Under the pieces are notes generated by a model. It did not search any database. It saw nothing but the letters and a program-made list of their open reading frames with translations, and was not told the origin of the DNA. From the NCBI GenBank assembly GCA_963972255.1, contig CAXATO010000004.1, positions 1 to 64,000 of the forward strand: a DNA stretch of 64,000 nt, written 5' to 3'. Each line of letters starts with the position of its first letter. Within the stretch, counting starts at the first letter, position 1. A program made the translations under genes and the position numbers. Below are positions 20,820 through 28,090 of this stretch, one piece after another. Source of the DNA: UBA1479 sp002706405 (GTDB lineage Bacteria > Pseudomonadota > Alphaproteobacteria > Rhodospirillales > Casp-alpha2).

Positions 20820-22451
20820 TTACGTTCTCTTGATGGCGAAGGACTCGACGTATTCTTCCGCTTTCGCGGCGTCGAACGTCTTGCCCATGATGTTGTAGGT
20901 TTCGTAGGTCGTTTTCGGCGGCGTGCCGTACGGCCCGGAGAGTTTCATCTCGGCCATCAGCTTCTGCGCATCGGTGGCGAGATAGACCTCTTCGGCGACC
21001 TGCTTGTAGTCGACGTCGCCCTTGATGTAGCCCCAGCGCTTCATCTGCGTCAGGATCCACACACCCATGGAATGCCAGGGGAACGGGTCGAAATCGATCC
21101 GGTCCGGGACCTTCTTGATGTTGCCGAGACCGTCCGCATACGTCCCCACGAGCACCTGTTCCAGAACCGTGACCGGCTGGTTCAGATAGTTCTTCGGCGA
21201 AATCGCCTTGGAGATTTCCTTGCGGTTGGCCTTGACCGACGCGAAGTCGGTGGCTTCCATGATCGACTTCCACAACGCCAGGAAGGTGTTGGGGTTTTCG
21301 TCGATGAAGGACTTGGAGGCGGCGAAGGCGCAGCAGGGATGCTTGTCCCAGATGTCCTTCGTCAGCTTGTGGATGAAGCCGACGCCGTCATAGACCGCGC
21401 GCTGGTTGAACGGATCCGGCGACAGGTAACCGTCGACGTTCTCCGCCCGCAGGTTGGCGACCATTTCTGGCGGCGGCAGGACGCGGATCTGGATGTCCTT
21501 GTCGGGATCCAGCCCGTGTTCGGCCACGTAGTAGCGCAGCAGGAAGTTGTGCATGGAATACTCGAACGGCACGGCGAACTTGAAGCCCTTCCACATCTTC
21601 GGGTCGTTCTTGTCCTTGTGCTTGGTCGACAGCACGATGGCCTGGCCGTTGATGTTTTCCACCGCCGGCATGGTCCAAGGCACCTTGGTCGAGCCCGCCC
21701 CCATGTTGATCGCGAGCGGCATGGGCGTGAGCATGTGCGCCGCGTCGTATTCGCCGGAAAGCGATTTGTCGCGGGACACGGCCCAGCCGGCTGTCTTGAT
21801 CACGGAAACGTCGAGGCCGTACTTCTTATAGAAGCCCATGGGATGGGCCATGATGATCGGCGTCGCACAGGTGATCGGCACGAAGCCGACGTTCAGCTTG
21901 GTCTTCTCAAGCTTGCCGCCGGCCTGGGCCATTTCGACGGCCATGGCCTTGGCTTCCTCCAGCGGGAACATGGAGGCGATGGCGGCATAAGCCGTCCCCG
22001 CACCCACCGCCTTGAGGAACGCCCGGCGGTGCATGTCGCCGCCGAACAGTCCCTGCATGACGGCCGACTCGACGGCCCGGGACATGGAAGATTCCAGGTC
22101 CGAGGCTTCCGGTTCGGCGTCCAGGTCGGCCATTTCCTGCTGATGGTTCTGAACGGCCCGCATCATGTCGCCCTGGCCATTGGCTTCAGCGGCCTGACGC
22201 ATGGACACGCAGGCGGCTTCCTGGCAGGACGGGTCGAAGCAGTTTGCCGCGCTGTGACCGGTGCCGGCGGCCCCGGCGGCGGACGTGGCCTCCGCGCGGT
22301 CGACGTCTTCCGCACACTGGAACCGCGAAGCATCCTTACCCTGCGCCGCGGCCATGGCCATGTTGTGCTCGATGATGGATCGGTGCTGCCCGCAGGGACA
22401 GCCGTTCCACAAGAGCTTGTCGGGATCAAACGGGTTTGCAAAAGCGCCCAT
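20820..22451 (-). CDS. NrtA/CynA-family substrate-binding protein with Cys-rich N-terminal extension
   Basis: 543 residues from ATG 22451 (TTGGAG upstream). Residues 170-543 match the nitrate/bicarbonate/cyanate binding-protein fold. A twin-arginine motif with hydrophobic stretch (HRRAFLKAVGAGTAYAAIAS) lies at 141-160, not at the N-terminus. Before it are about 140 extra residues with six cysteines (C18, C20, C46, C71, C76, C81) in a GCPCGQH context, resembling a metal or Fe-S site. The extension may be a separate sensor domain. It may instead keep the protein cytoplasmic as a NasS-like sensor for the ANTAR regulator upstream. Membership in the family is firm; the dual role is speculation. 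Confidence 0.88.
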   Translation of the reverse strand: MGAFANPFDPDKLLWNGCPCGQHRSIIEHNMAMAAAQGKDASRFQCAEDVDRAEATSAAGAAGTGHSAANCFDPSCQEAACVSMRQAAEANGQGDMMRAVQNHQQEMADLDAEPEASDLESSMSRAVESAVMQGLFGGDMHRRAFLKAVGAGTAYAAIASMFPLEEAKAMAVEMAQAGGKLEKTKLNVGFVPITCATPIIMAHPMGFYKKYGLDVSVIKTAGWAVSRDKSLSGEYDAAHMLTPMPLAINMGAGSTKVPWTMPAVENINGQAIVLSTKHKDKNDPKMWKGFKFAVPFEYSMHNFLLRYYVAEHGLDPDKDIQIRVLPPPEMVANLRAENVDGYLSPDPFNQRAVYDGVGFIHKLTKDIWDKHPCCAFAASKSFIDENPNTFLALWKSIMEATDFASVKANRKEISKAISPKNYLNQPVTVLEQVLVGTYADGLGNIKKVPDRIDFDPFPWHSMGVWILTQMKRWGYIKGDVDYKQVAEEVYLATDAQKLMAEMKLSGPYGTPPKTTYETYNIMGKTFDAAKAEEYVESFAIKRT

Positions 22452-22465
22452 TGATTTACTCCAAT

Positions 22466-22618
22466 AAAAAAAACGCCCAACGCGGCGGCCGCTTCCGCGG
22501 TCCCGTCGATGGACGTCCTGGTCCTGTCGGGGGCCGTCATCGTCCCCCTGTATGAGCCCGACGACCTCATCGTCGCCTGGCTCGGTTCTCCAGCGGTCGG
22601 ACGTCATCGTCCAACCGC
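22466..22618 (-). ncRNA. Leader RNA with three similar hairpins and a terminator, probable ANTAR target
   Basis: Read on the minus strand between the ANTAR gene and the binding-protein gene. Hairpin 1 (22593-22618) has a 10-pair stem with one G-U and loop GATGAC. Hairpin 2 (22554-22583) has 5+6 pairs with an A-G mismatch and loop GATGAG. Hairpin 3 (22529-22548) has a GGGGG/CCCCC stem, one mismatch and loop GATGAC. A GC hairpin (22481-22499) and T8 (22466-22473) follow, then the ribosome site. This is the layout of ANTAR-controlled antitermination. The loops have G at position 4 but not the A1 expected from known ANTAR targets. Confidence 0.65.
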
Positions 22619-22667
22619 CAAACTGGTGTGCCGCCGTCGCGCCTGAACCGCGCCAGGCGGCGAATTC

Positions 22668-23273
22668 CTACAGCTGCATGACCTCCGCAGCCTCGACGAC
22701 CATTTCCGCGACCGCCACCAGGCGCACGCCGCGCTGCATGGCCCGGGTCCGCAGCAGGGTGTAGGCCGCGTCCTCATCCAGGTGGCGTTCGCGCATGATG
22801 ATGCCCTTGGCACGCTCGATCACCTTGCGGTCGCGCAGCGCGTTACGCGCCTCGTCCAGTTCCTCGCGCAGCCCCAGGGTGTTGGAAAAATTGGCCTTGG
22901 CCAGATCGATGGCGGAGCGGATTCGGTTGCCGTTGACGCCGACCACGACACAGGCGTTGACCCCGGCGGCCACCGCCTGATGGATGGCGTCGGTGGAGCC
23001 GTCCTCGGTGATCAGGACGGTCGGGCGGCGCTGCTCCGTCGGCAGGGCGCGCAGCGCGTCGAGCAAATCCTGATCCGGTTCGGTCGCATAGATCATGATG
23101 GCGTCGGCGGTGGTTTGGGCAACGGTGTCGGCGAAGCGGCTCATGTCGGTCAGCAGGCCGGTGACGCTGTAACCCTGCTCGACCAGCAGGCGCTTGGTCG
23201 CCTCGGCGCGCGGGCGGTCCCGCTCGACAACGAGAACGCTGGTACCAACTGGCGTCATCAGACGAATTTGCAT
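22668..23273 (-). CDS. ANTAR-domain antitermination regulator of the cyanase operon
   Basis: 201 residues if started at ATG 23273. No strong ribosome site distinguishes this from ATG 23258 or TTG 23297. The receiver-like domain (1-120) has lost the phospho-aspartate (MIYATEPD). A coiled coil (LREELDEARNALRDRK) and an ANTAR domain follow (ERAKGIIMRERHLDEDAAYT). It lies directly upstream of the hairpin leader and transport genes, so the most economical role is binding that leader to permit transcription when the nitrogen substrate is present. Its signal is probably not phosphorylation. Confidence 0.85.
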   Translation of the reverse strand: MQIRLMTPVGTSVLVVERDRPRAEATKRLLVEQGYSVTGLLTDMSRFADTVAQTTADAIMIYATEPDQDLLDALRALPTEQRRPTVLITEDGSTDAIHQAVAAGVNACVVVGVNGNRIRSAIDLAKANFSNTLGLREELDEARNALRDRKVIERAKGIIMRERHLDEDAAYTLLRTRAMQRGVRLVAVAEMVVEAAEVMQL

Positions 23274-23635
23274 GACCGTGGTCGCCCCGTGTTCCAATCC
23301 AGGCCGCCGAAGGCTCGGCGGCGAAAGCTACAAATCCCGGCGCATGCCGGCATTCCAGCCCGTCATGGGGCAAATGGCCTCCGTAAGGTCGCCCGTCTTT
23401 GGGCGCAGAGGACGCCGGTCGACATCGCGGTCCGGCACAGGGTCTATTTCAAGGCCCGTGCCAACTCGGAGGTGGTATTCAGACTGTTGAAATTGCTGAA
23501 TTTTTTAATCGAGTGCGGCAACAACAAGCTGCGTGACCGCACAAAAAACGATCACGAAAGACAGTAGCGCATAAAATTTAGGCATACATTGCGTGCAAGA
23601 CCGATGACTTCGCCGGAACCCAAGAACGCGACGCG
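23274..23635. other. Intergenic region without recognisable gene
   Basis: This 362-base gap separates the HxlR gene (minus, ending at 23636) from the ANTAR gene (minus, starting near 23273). It should hold the promoter of the ANTAR/cyanase operon. I looked for a sigma-54 element and found none with proper spacing. No hairpin or repeat stands out. Confidence 0.5.
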
Positions 23636-24055
23636 CTAAACAGGTTCGGCCGGGGCCGTTGCCGCCGGCATGGCATGGGCCATGCCCCAATCCCGCAACG
23701 CCATGATCACCGGGATCAGCGACTCGCCCTTGGGCGTCAGCGCATATTCGACCTTCGGCGGGACCACGGGATAGACCGTCCGGCTGATGATTCCATCCGC
23801 CTCAAGCTCGCGCAGCTGCTTGGTCAGGGTCCGCTGCGTGACCGACCCGGCCAGTCGATTAAGTTCGTTGAAGCGCTTGGTGCCGTCGGCCAGATGGTAC
23901 AGCACCACCCCTTTCCACTTTCCGCCGATCTGTTCCAGCGCCGCCTCGACAGGGCAGCCGGGGGAACAATCGTACTGCGAAAACCGCGGCACCCGGCCCG
24001 GATCGGGCGTTTCGGCGGCGGGCATCGGCTTGGCGAAGGTCATCTGCGGCTCCAT
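23636..24055 (-). CDS. HxlR-family winged-helix regulator
   Basis: 139 residues. The conserved cysteine pair YDCSPGCPVEAALEQIGGKWK (core CSPGCPVEAALE at about 30) opens an HxlR domain. The recognition helix lies in SVTQRTLTKQLRELEADG. HxlR proteins often sense electrophiles or redox state through that cysteine and repress a divergent reductase gene. Here the divergent neighbour is a quinone-oxidoreductase-like gene at 24178, which fits. It probably binds the 122-base gap between them. Confidence 0.9.
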   Translation of the reverse strand: MEPQMTFAKPMPAAETPDPGRVPRFSQYDCSPGCPVEAALEQIGGKWKGVVLYHLADGTKRFNELNRLAGSVTQRTLTKQLRELEADGIISRTVYPVVPPKVEYALTPKGESLIPVIMALRDWGMAHAMPAATAPAEPV

Positions 24056-24076
24056 GACATGCGGGATTCTCTTACA

Positions 24077-24092
24077 GTATCCAAAATGTATC
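24077..24092. promoter_or_regulatory. Possible HxlR operator (GTATC direct repeat)
   Basis: GTATC occurs at 24077-24081 and 24088-24092, one helical turn apart, within the divergent HxlR/reductase promoter. HxlR sites are often short direct or inverted repeats. The assignment rests on position only. Confidence 0.35.
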
Positions 24093-24177
24093 TATAGGCA
24101 TTTAATGTGCGTACTTGCTCTACTACACTGTACAAGCAATATATCGCCCAACAGCGACCTTTGCCAGGAGAACCGAC

Positions 24178-25194
24178 ATGCGTGCCATCGGCTACGCCAA
24201 GAGCCTACCCATCGACGACCCGAAATCGCTTGAAGACATCGATCTGCCGGACCCGACGGCGGCGGACCTCGGCGCGGACGACCTGTTGGTCGAGGTGGCC
24301 GCCGTCTCCGTCAACCCGGTCGACACCAAGGTCCGCATGCGGGCCGAACCGGAAACGGGATACAAGGTTCTCGGCTGGGACGCCTCCGGCACGGTCAAGG
24401 CGGTCGGCAGCGGCGTCACCCTGTTTCAGCCCGGCGACGACGTGTTCTACGCCGGCGCCATCGGGCGCCCCGGCACCAACAGCGAGTTGCACATCGTCGA
24501 TCAGCGCATCGTCGGCCGCAAACCCAAGACCCTCGACCATGCCCAGGCGGCGGCCCTGCCGCTGACGTCGATCACCGCCTGGGAACTGCTGTTCGAGGGC
24601 ATGGGCCTGCGCGAGGGTGAAGGCACCGGCGAGAGCCTGCTGATCGTCGGCGGCGCCGGCGGAGTCGGCTCGATTCTGATCCAGATCGCCAAGGCGTTGA
24701 CCGGCCTGACCGTGGTCGCCACCGCGTCGCGCGATGAAACCCGCGACTGGTGCCTGCGGATGGGCGCGGACCACACCATCGACCACCGCCAGCCCCTCAA
24801 GCCGCAGCTTGATGCCCTGGGCCTCCGGCCCCGCTACGTGGCCAGCCTGACCGCGACGGAACAGCACTACGATGCGATCATCGACCTGATCCAGCCGCGC
24901 GGCACCATCGCCCTGATCGACGACCCCGTGGCGCTCGACGCCCTAAAACTCAAATCCAAGGCCTTGACCCTGCATTTCGAATTCATGTTCGCCCGCGCCA
25001 TGCATGACGCGCCGGACCTCATCGCGCAGCATGATCTGCTCGACCGGGTGTCGGAGCTTGTCGACCTGGGCCGCATCGTCACCACCGCCAACAGCGACGG
25101 CGGCACGATCAACGCCGCCAACCTGCGCGCCGCCCACGCACAGCAGGAAAGCGGCCGTGCAATCGGCAAAACCGTTCTGGCCGGGTTCGAGTAA
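24178..25194 (+). CDS. Zinc-type alcohol dehydrogenase-like / quinone oxidoreductase (MDR family)
   Basis: 338 residues. The opening AIGYAKSLPIDDP is typical of the ADH-like subfamily with no catalytic zinc. The GroES-like domain spans 1-130 and the nucleotide fold carries LIVGGAGGVGSI at about 158. It probably reduces reactive enones or quinones with NADPH. ATG 24178 is preceded by CAGGAG. It is divergent from the HxlR regulator and 5 bases from the next gene, an SDR, so the two likely form a detoxification operon controlled by HxlR. Confidence 0.88.
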   Translation: MRAIGYAKSLPIDDPKSLEDIDLPDPTAADLGADDLLVEVAAVSVNPVDTKVRMRAEPETGYKVLGWDASGTVKAVGSGVTLFQPGDDVFYAGAIGRPGTNSELHIVDQRIVGRKPKTLDHAQAAALPLTSITAWELLFEGMGLREGEGTGESLLIVGGAGGVGSILIQIAKALTGLTVVATASRDETRDWCLRMGADHTIDHRQPLKPQLDALGLRPRYVASLTATEQHYDAIIDLIQPRGTIALIDDPVALDALKLKSKALTLHFEFMFARAMHDAPDLIAQHDLLDRVSELVDLGRIVTTANSDGGTINAANLRAAHAQQESGRAIGKTVLAGFE

Positions 25195-25199
25195 GCGCC

Positions 25200-26006
25200 A
25201 TGACGAAGACCATTCTCATCACCGGCGCGACCGACGGGATCGGCCTCGCGACGGCCAAGGAACTGGCGGCACTGGGCCATACCGTCCTGCTGCATGGCCG
25301 AAGCCCGGCGAAACTGGCCGACGCGGAGGCCTCGATCACCGGCCTCACTGTCCGGGGCGGCGTGGAAACCTATCTGGCGGATCTATCCAACATGGCCGAG
25401 GTCGCGGCCTTGGCGAAGGCCGTGGCCGATCGACACGACCGCCTGGACGTGCTGATCAACAACGCGGGCGTCTACAACGCACCCGATGCCGTCACGGCGG
25501 ACGGGCTCGACGTGCGGTTCGCCGTCAATACGATCGCCCCCTATCTGCTGACACGGCGCCTTCTGCCGCTGCTCGGCGCGGCCGGGCGGGTGATCAACCT
25601 GTCCTCCGCCGCCCAGGCGCCCGTCGATGCGGACGCCCTGGCCGGCCGGACCCGTCTCGCCGACGGTGCCGCCTACGCGCAGAGCAAGCTGGCGATCACC
25701 ATGTGGACGCGGGCGATGGCCGAGGCACTGGGACCGGAGGGCCCGACCGTCATCGCGGTCAACCCGGGCTCGTTGCTCGGCAGCAAGATGGTGAAGGAAG
25801 CCTTCGGCATGGACGGCAAGGACATCGGCATCGGCGCGGACATCCTGCGCCGGGCCGCCCTCGACGACGCCTTCGCCGATGCCGCCGGACAGTACTTCGA
25901 CAACGATTCCGGCCATTTCGCCCCGCCCCATCCCGACGCCCAGGACACCCGGAAATGCGACGCCGTGGTGCTTGGCATCGAGGCGGTCCTGGCCGCGTTG
26001 CCCTGA
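25200..26006 (+). CDS. Short-chain dehydrogenase/reductase
   Basis: 268 residues. The cofactor motif TGATDGIG lies at 8-15, NNAG at about 88, and the catalytic Ser-Tyr-Lys set in NLSSAAQ and YAQSK at about 158. Its closest general relatives are retinol-dehydrogenase-type SDRs in bacteria. Substrate unknown. It follows the MDR reductase by 5 bases and probably shares its HxlR control. Its end lies 7 bases from the convergent ANTAR gene. Confidence 0.9.
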   Translation: MTKTILITGATDGIGLATAKELAALGHTVLLHGRSPAKLADAEASITGLTVRGGVETYLADLSNMAEVAALAKAVADRHDRLDVLINNAGVYNAPDAVTADGLDVRFAVNTIAPYLLTRRLLPLLGAAGRVINLSSAAQAPVDADALAGRTRLADGAAYAQSKLAITMWTRAMAEALGPEGPTVIAVNPGSLLGSKMVKEAFGMDGKDIGIGADILRRAALDDAFADAAGQYFDNDSGHFAPPHPDAQDTRKCDAVVLGIEAVLAALP

Positions 26007-26013
26007 ATCGAAG

Positions 26014-26601
26014 CTAGATGCCCAGTTCCTGGGCCGTCAGCAGACTTTCCGCGACCTCGACCATGCGCTTGCCCTTGGCGCGGGCCATGGTGCGGATGGC
26101 GTCATAGGCGGCGGGCTCGGTCATGGCGCGCTTTTCCATGAGCACGGCCTTGGCCCGCTCGATGGTCTTTCGGTCGGCCAGCTGGCCTTCCGCATCGGTG
26201 GCCCGCTGTTCCAATTCGCGGTAGGCCTCGAACCGGGAGATCGCGACATCGACCACGGGCTGGATACGGTCGCGGCGCAGCCCGTCGATGATATAGGCGC
26301 TGACCCCGGCCCGGATGGCCTGCTTGGTCGTCTCCGGGTCGCTTTCGTTGACGAACATGGCGATCGGGCGCTTGACCTCGCGCGACACGCGGAACATCTG
26401 TTCGACGGTATCGCGGTTGGGATTTTCCAGATCGATCAGGATCACGTCCGGGTCGATGGCGGCGATGCGGGGCACCAGATCCGTCATCTCGCGCAGGTGA
26501 TGGACCTGGTGATAGCCCGCGTCCTCAAGCCCCGCCAACAGGACTTCGGCGCGTTCCGCACTCTCATCAATGACCAGGATCTTCAGGACGGCGCCCGACA
26601 T
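26014..26601 (-). CDS. nasT: NasT-type response regulator with ANTAR domain
   Basis: 195 residues. Unlike the two other ANTAR proteins here, the receiver keeps the aspartate in PDVILIDLENPNRDTVEQM, the form seen in NasT of nitrate assimilation. The ANTAR domain follows at about 130-190 (ERAKAVLMEKRAMTEPAAYD). NasT relieves leader termination of nitrate and nitrite genes and is held inactive by NasS when nitrate is absent. No nasS or nitrate reductase gene adjoins it, so its target may be elsewhere or be the leader at 22466-22618. The symbol is a family-level assignment. Confidence 0.75.
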   Translation of the reverse strand: MSGAVLKILVIDESAERAEVLLAGLEDAGYHQVHHLREMTDLVPRIAAIDPDVILIDLENPNRDTVEQMFRVSREVKRPIAMFVNESDPETTKQAIRAGVSAYIIDGLRRDRIQPVVDVAISRFEAYRELEQRATDAEGQLADRKTIERAKAVLMEKRAMTEPAAYDAIRTMARAKGKRMVEVAESLLTAQELGI

Positions 26602-26864
26602 CTCTCATCTCCAACGACATGGTGTGTTGGCTGCGACTTCGTTTCTCGGATGCGCCCCCAGATGCGGACGGTCTTAACTTTCGTCCGTCATTGATCCTGA
26701 CGGTAGAATTTGTTCGCCGTCCTTTCAAGATGCATTCGCACCCCCCCTGTGTATATTCTTGGCCATGCGGCGAACGGACGCCGCCATGCCGCGAACGGCC
26801 GCGGCCCCGGGCCGAGACGCCCTCCCCAATTCGATCACGCATTGATGGATGAGGAGTCCTGACC

Positions 26865-27332
26865 ATGGAAACACGCCCGCCCCTGCCCCCCTTTACGTTC
26901 GAGAGCGCGACCCGGAAGGCCCGCCTGGCCGAGGATGCCTGGAACCACCGCGACCCGGTCAAGGTGTCGCTGGCCTATACCCCCGACAGCCGTTGGCGCA
27001 ACCGCGCCGAATTCTTCACCGGCCGCGACAAGATCGTCGAATTCCTGGAACGCAAATGGGCGCGCGAGCTTGAATACCGCCTGATCAAGGAACTGTGGGC
27101 CTTTCACGACAACCGCATCGCCGTGCGCTTTCAGTACGAATATCACGACGACAACGGCCAATGGTACCGGGCCCATGGCAACGAACAGTGGGAGTTTTCG
27201 CCGGAAGGCCTGATGCAGCGCCGCGAGGCCTCGATCAACGACGTCATCATCACGGAAAATGAGCGCAAGTTCACCTGGCCGCTGGGTCCCCGGCCCGACG
27301 ACTTTCCGGGACTGACGGAACTGGGGCTCTAG
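26865..27332 (+). CDS. NTF2-like protein, DUF1348 family
   Basis: 155 residues. The pattern DAWNHRDPVKVSLAYTPDSRWRNR followed by EYRLIKELWAFHDNRIAVRF is a compact NTF2/SnoaL-like cone fold seen in DUF1348 proteins. No catalytic residues can be assigned with confidence. The start at 26865 follows GAGGAG. It is a single gene with the alpha/beta hydrolase convergent downstream. Function unknown. Confidence 0.85.
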   Translation: METRPPLPPFTFESATRKARLAEDAWNHRDPVKVSLAYTPDSRWRNRAEFFTGRDKIVEFLERKWARELEYRLIKELWAFHDNRIAVRFQYEYHDDNGQWYRAHGNEQWEFSPEGLMQRREASINDVIITENERKFTWPLGPRPDDFPGLTELGL

Positions 27333-27347
27333 CGTGCCCCGGGCAGC

Positions 27348-28076
27348 CTAGGGTGTGGGCTCGCCGTCGAGAAGCACGTCGGCCAGCAGGTCCGGGCAAA
27401 CGACGAAGGGCGAATGGCCGCAGTCCAGGTCCCAGGTCCGCCGCGCCGGCAGGGCATCCAGCATGGAATCCTGAAGATCGGCGGTAATGGCGAAATCCTG
27501 ACGGCAGGAAATGTAGTCGCGCGGCACCCGGCCGAAATTTTCCGGCGTCAGGGCAAGGGCCTGACGGAAGATGGCCACGGGCTCGGGCCGGAGTTGGGGA
27601 AACACCCAGTCCAGGTCTTCCTCGGGCGCGTCCTGATAGAAGGCGTCCCAGGTCGTGTCCCGGTCGACGGCAAGGCAGGGCGTATCTTCGAACAGGACCT
27701 TGTCCGCCCGCGCCCGCGTATCCCCGTCGCGGCGCGCCCAATCGATGATGCTGTCGCCGGTCCCCGGCATATAGGCCGTCAGATAGACCAGACGGGTCAG
27801 CCGCTCCGGCACCCGCTCGGCAACCTCGGCGATCACGGCACCCGCCATGGAATGGCCGACCAGGGTCACGGGGCCGCTTTGCCGGCGCACGACCCCGGCG
27901 ATGTGATCGGCATAGAGAGCCAGGGTGAGATCGGCGGTCGGCGTTCTGTCGGCGCCATGGCCCGGCAGATCGGGGGCCGCGACCGCCGCCCCGCGCGCCT
28001 GCAGGACCGGCGTCAGCCGGCCCCAGCACCAGCCGCCGTGATAGGCGCCGTGGACCAGAACGAAGCGGGCCGCCAC
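27348..28076 (-). CDS. Alpha/beta hydrolase
   Basis: 242 residues from a GTG at 28076. The frame could be read much further upstream, but that part is antisense-like and overlaps the TPR gene; the GGGGGC element and the start of the typical fold (ARFVLVHGAYHGGWCW) support the GTG. The nucleophile elbow is GHSMAGA, and the catalytic histidine is in CGHSPF near the C-terminus. Closest to the methylesterase/hydroxynitrile-lyase-like branch. Substrate unknown. It follows the TPR-oxygenase gene by 14 bases and is probably cotranscribed. Confidence 0.82.
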   Translation of the reverse strand: MAARFVLVHGAYHGGWCWGRLTPVLQARGAAVAAPDLPGHGADRTPTADLTLALYADHIAGVVRRQSGPVTLVGHSMAGAVIAEVAERVPERLTRLVYLTAYMPGTGDSIIDWARRDGDTRARADKVLFEDTPCLAVDRDTTWDAFYQDAPEEDLDWVFPQLRPEPVAIFRQALALTPENFGRVPRDYISCRQDFAITADLQDSMLDALPARRTWDLDCGHSPFVVCPDLLADVLLDGEPTP

Positions 28077-28090
28077 GAACGCCCCCTGCC

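Noticed and set aside
20809..21273. Longer N-terminus for the permease
   Set aside because: Upstream codons lie within the binding-protein gene in another frame; the ATG at 20808 begins the normal permease sequence.
23274..23635. Sigma-54 promoter for the cyanase operon
   Set aside because: No GG-N10-GC element with acceptable flanks; the nearest candidate has an 11-base spacer.
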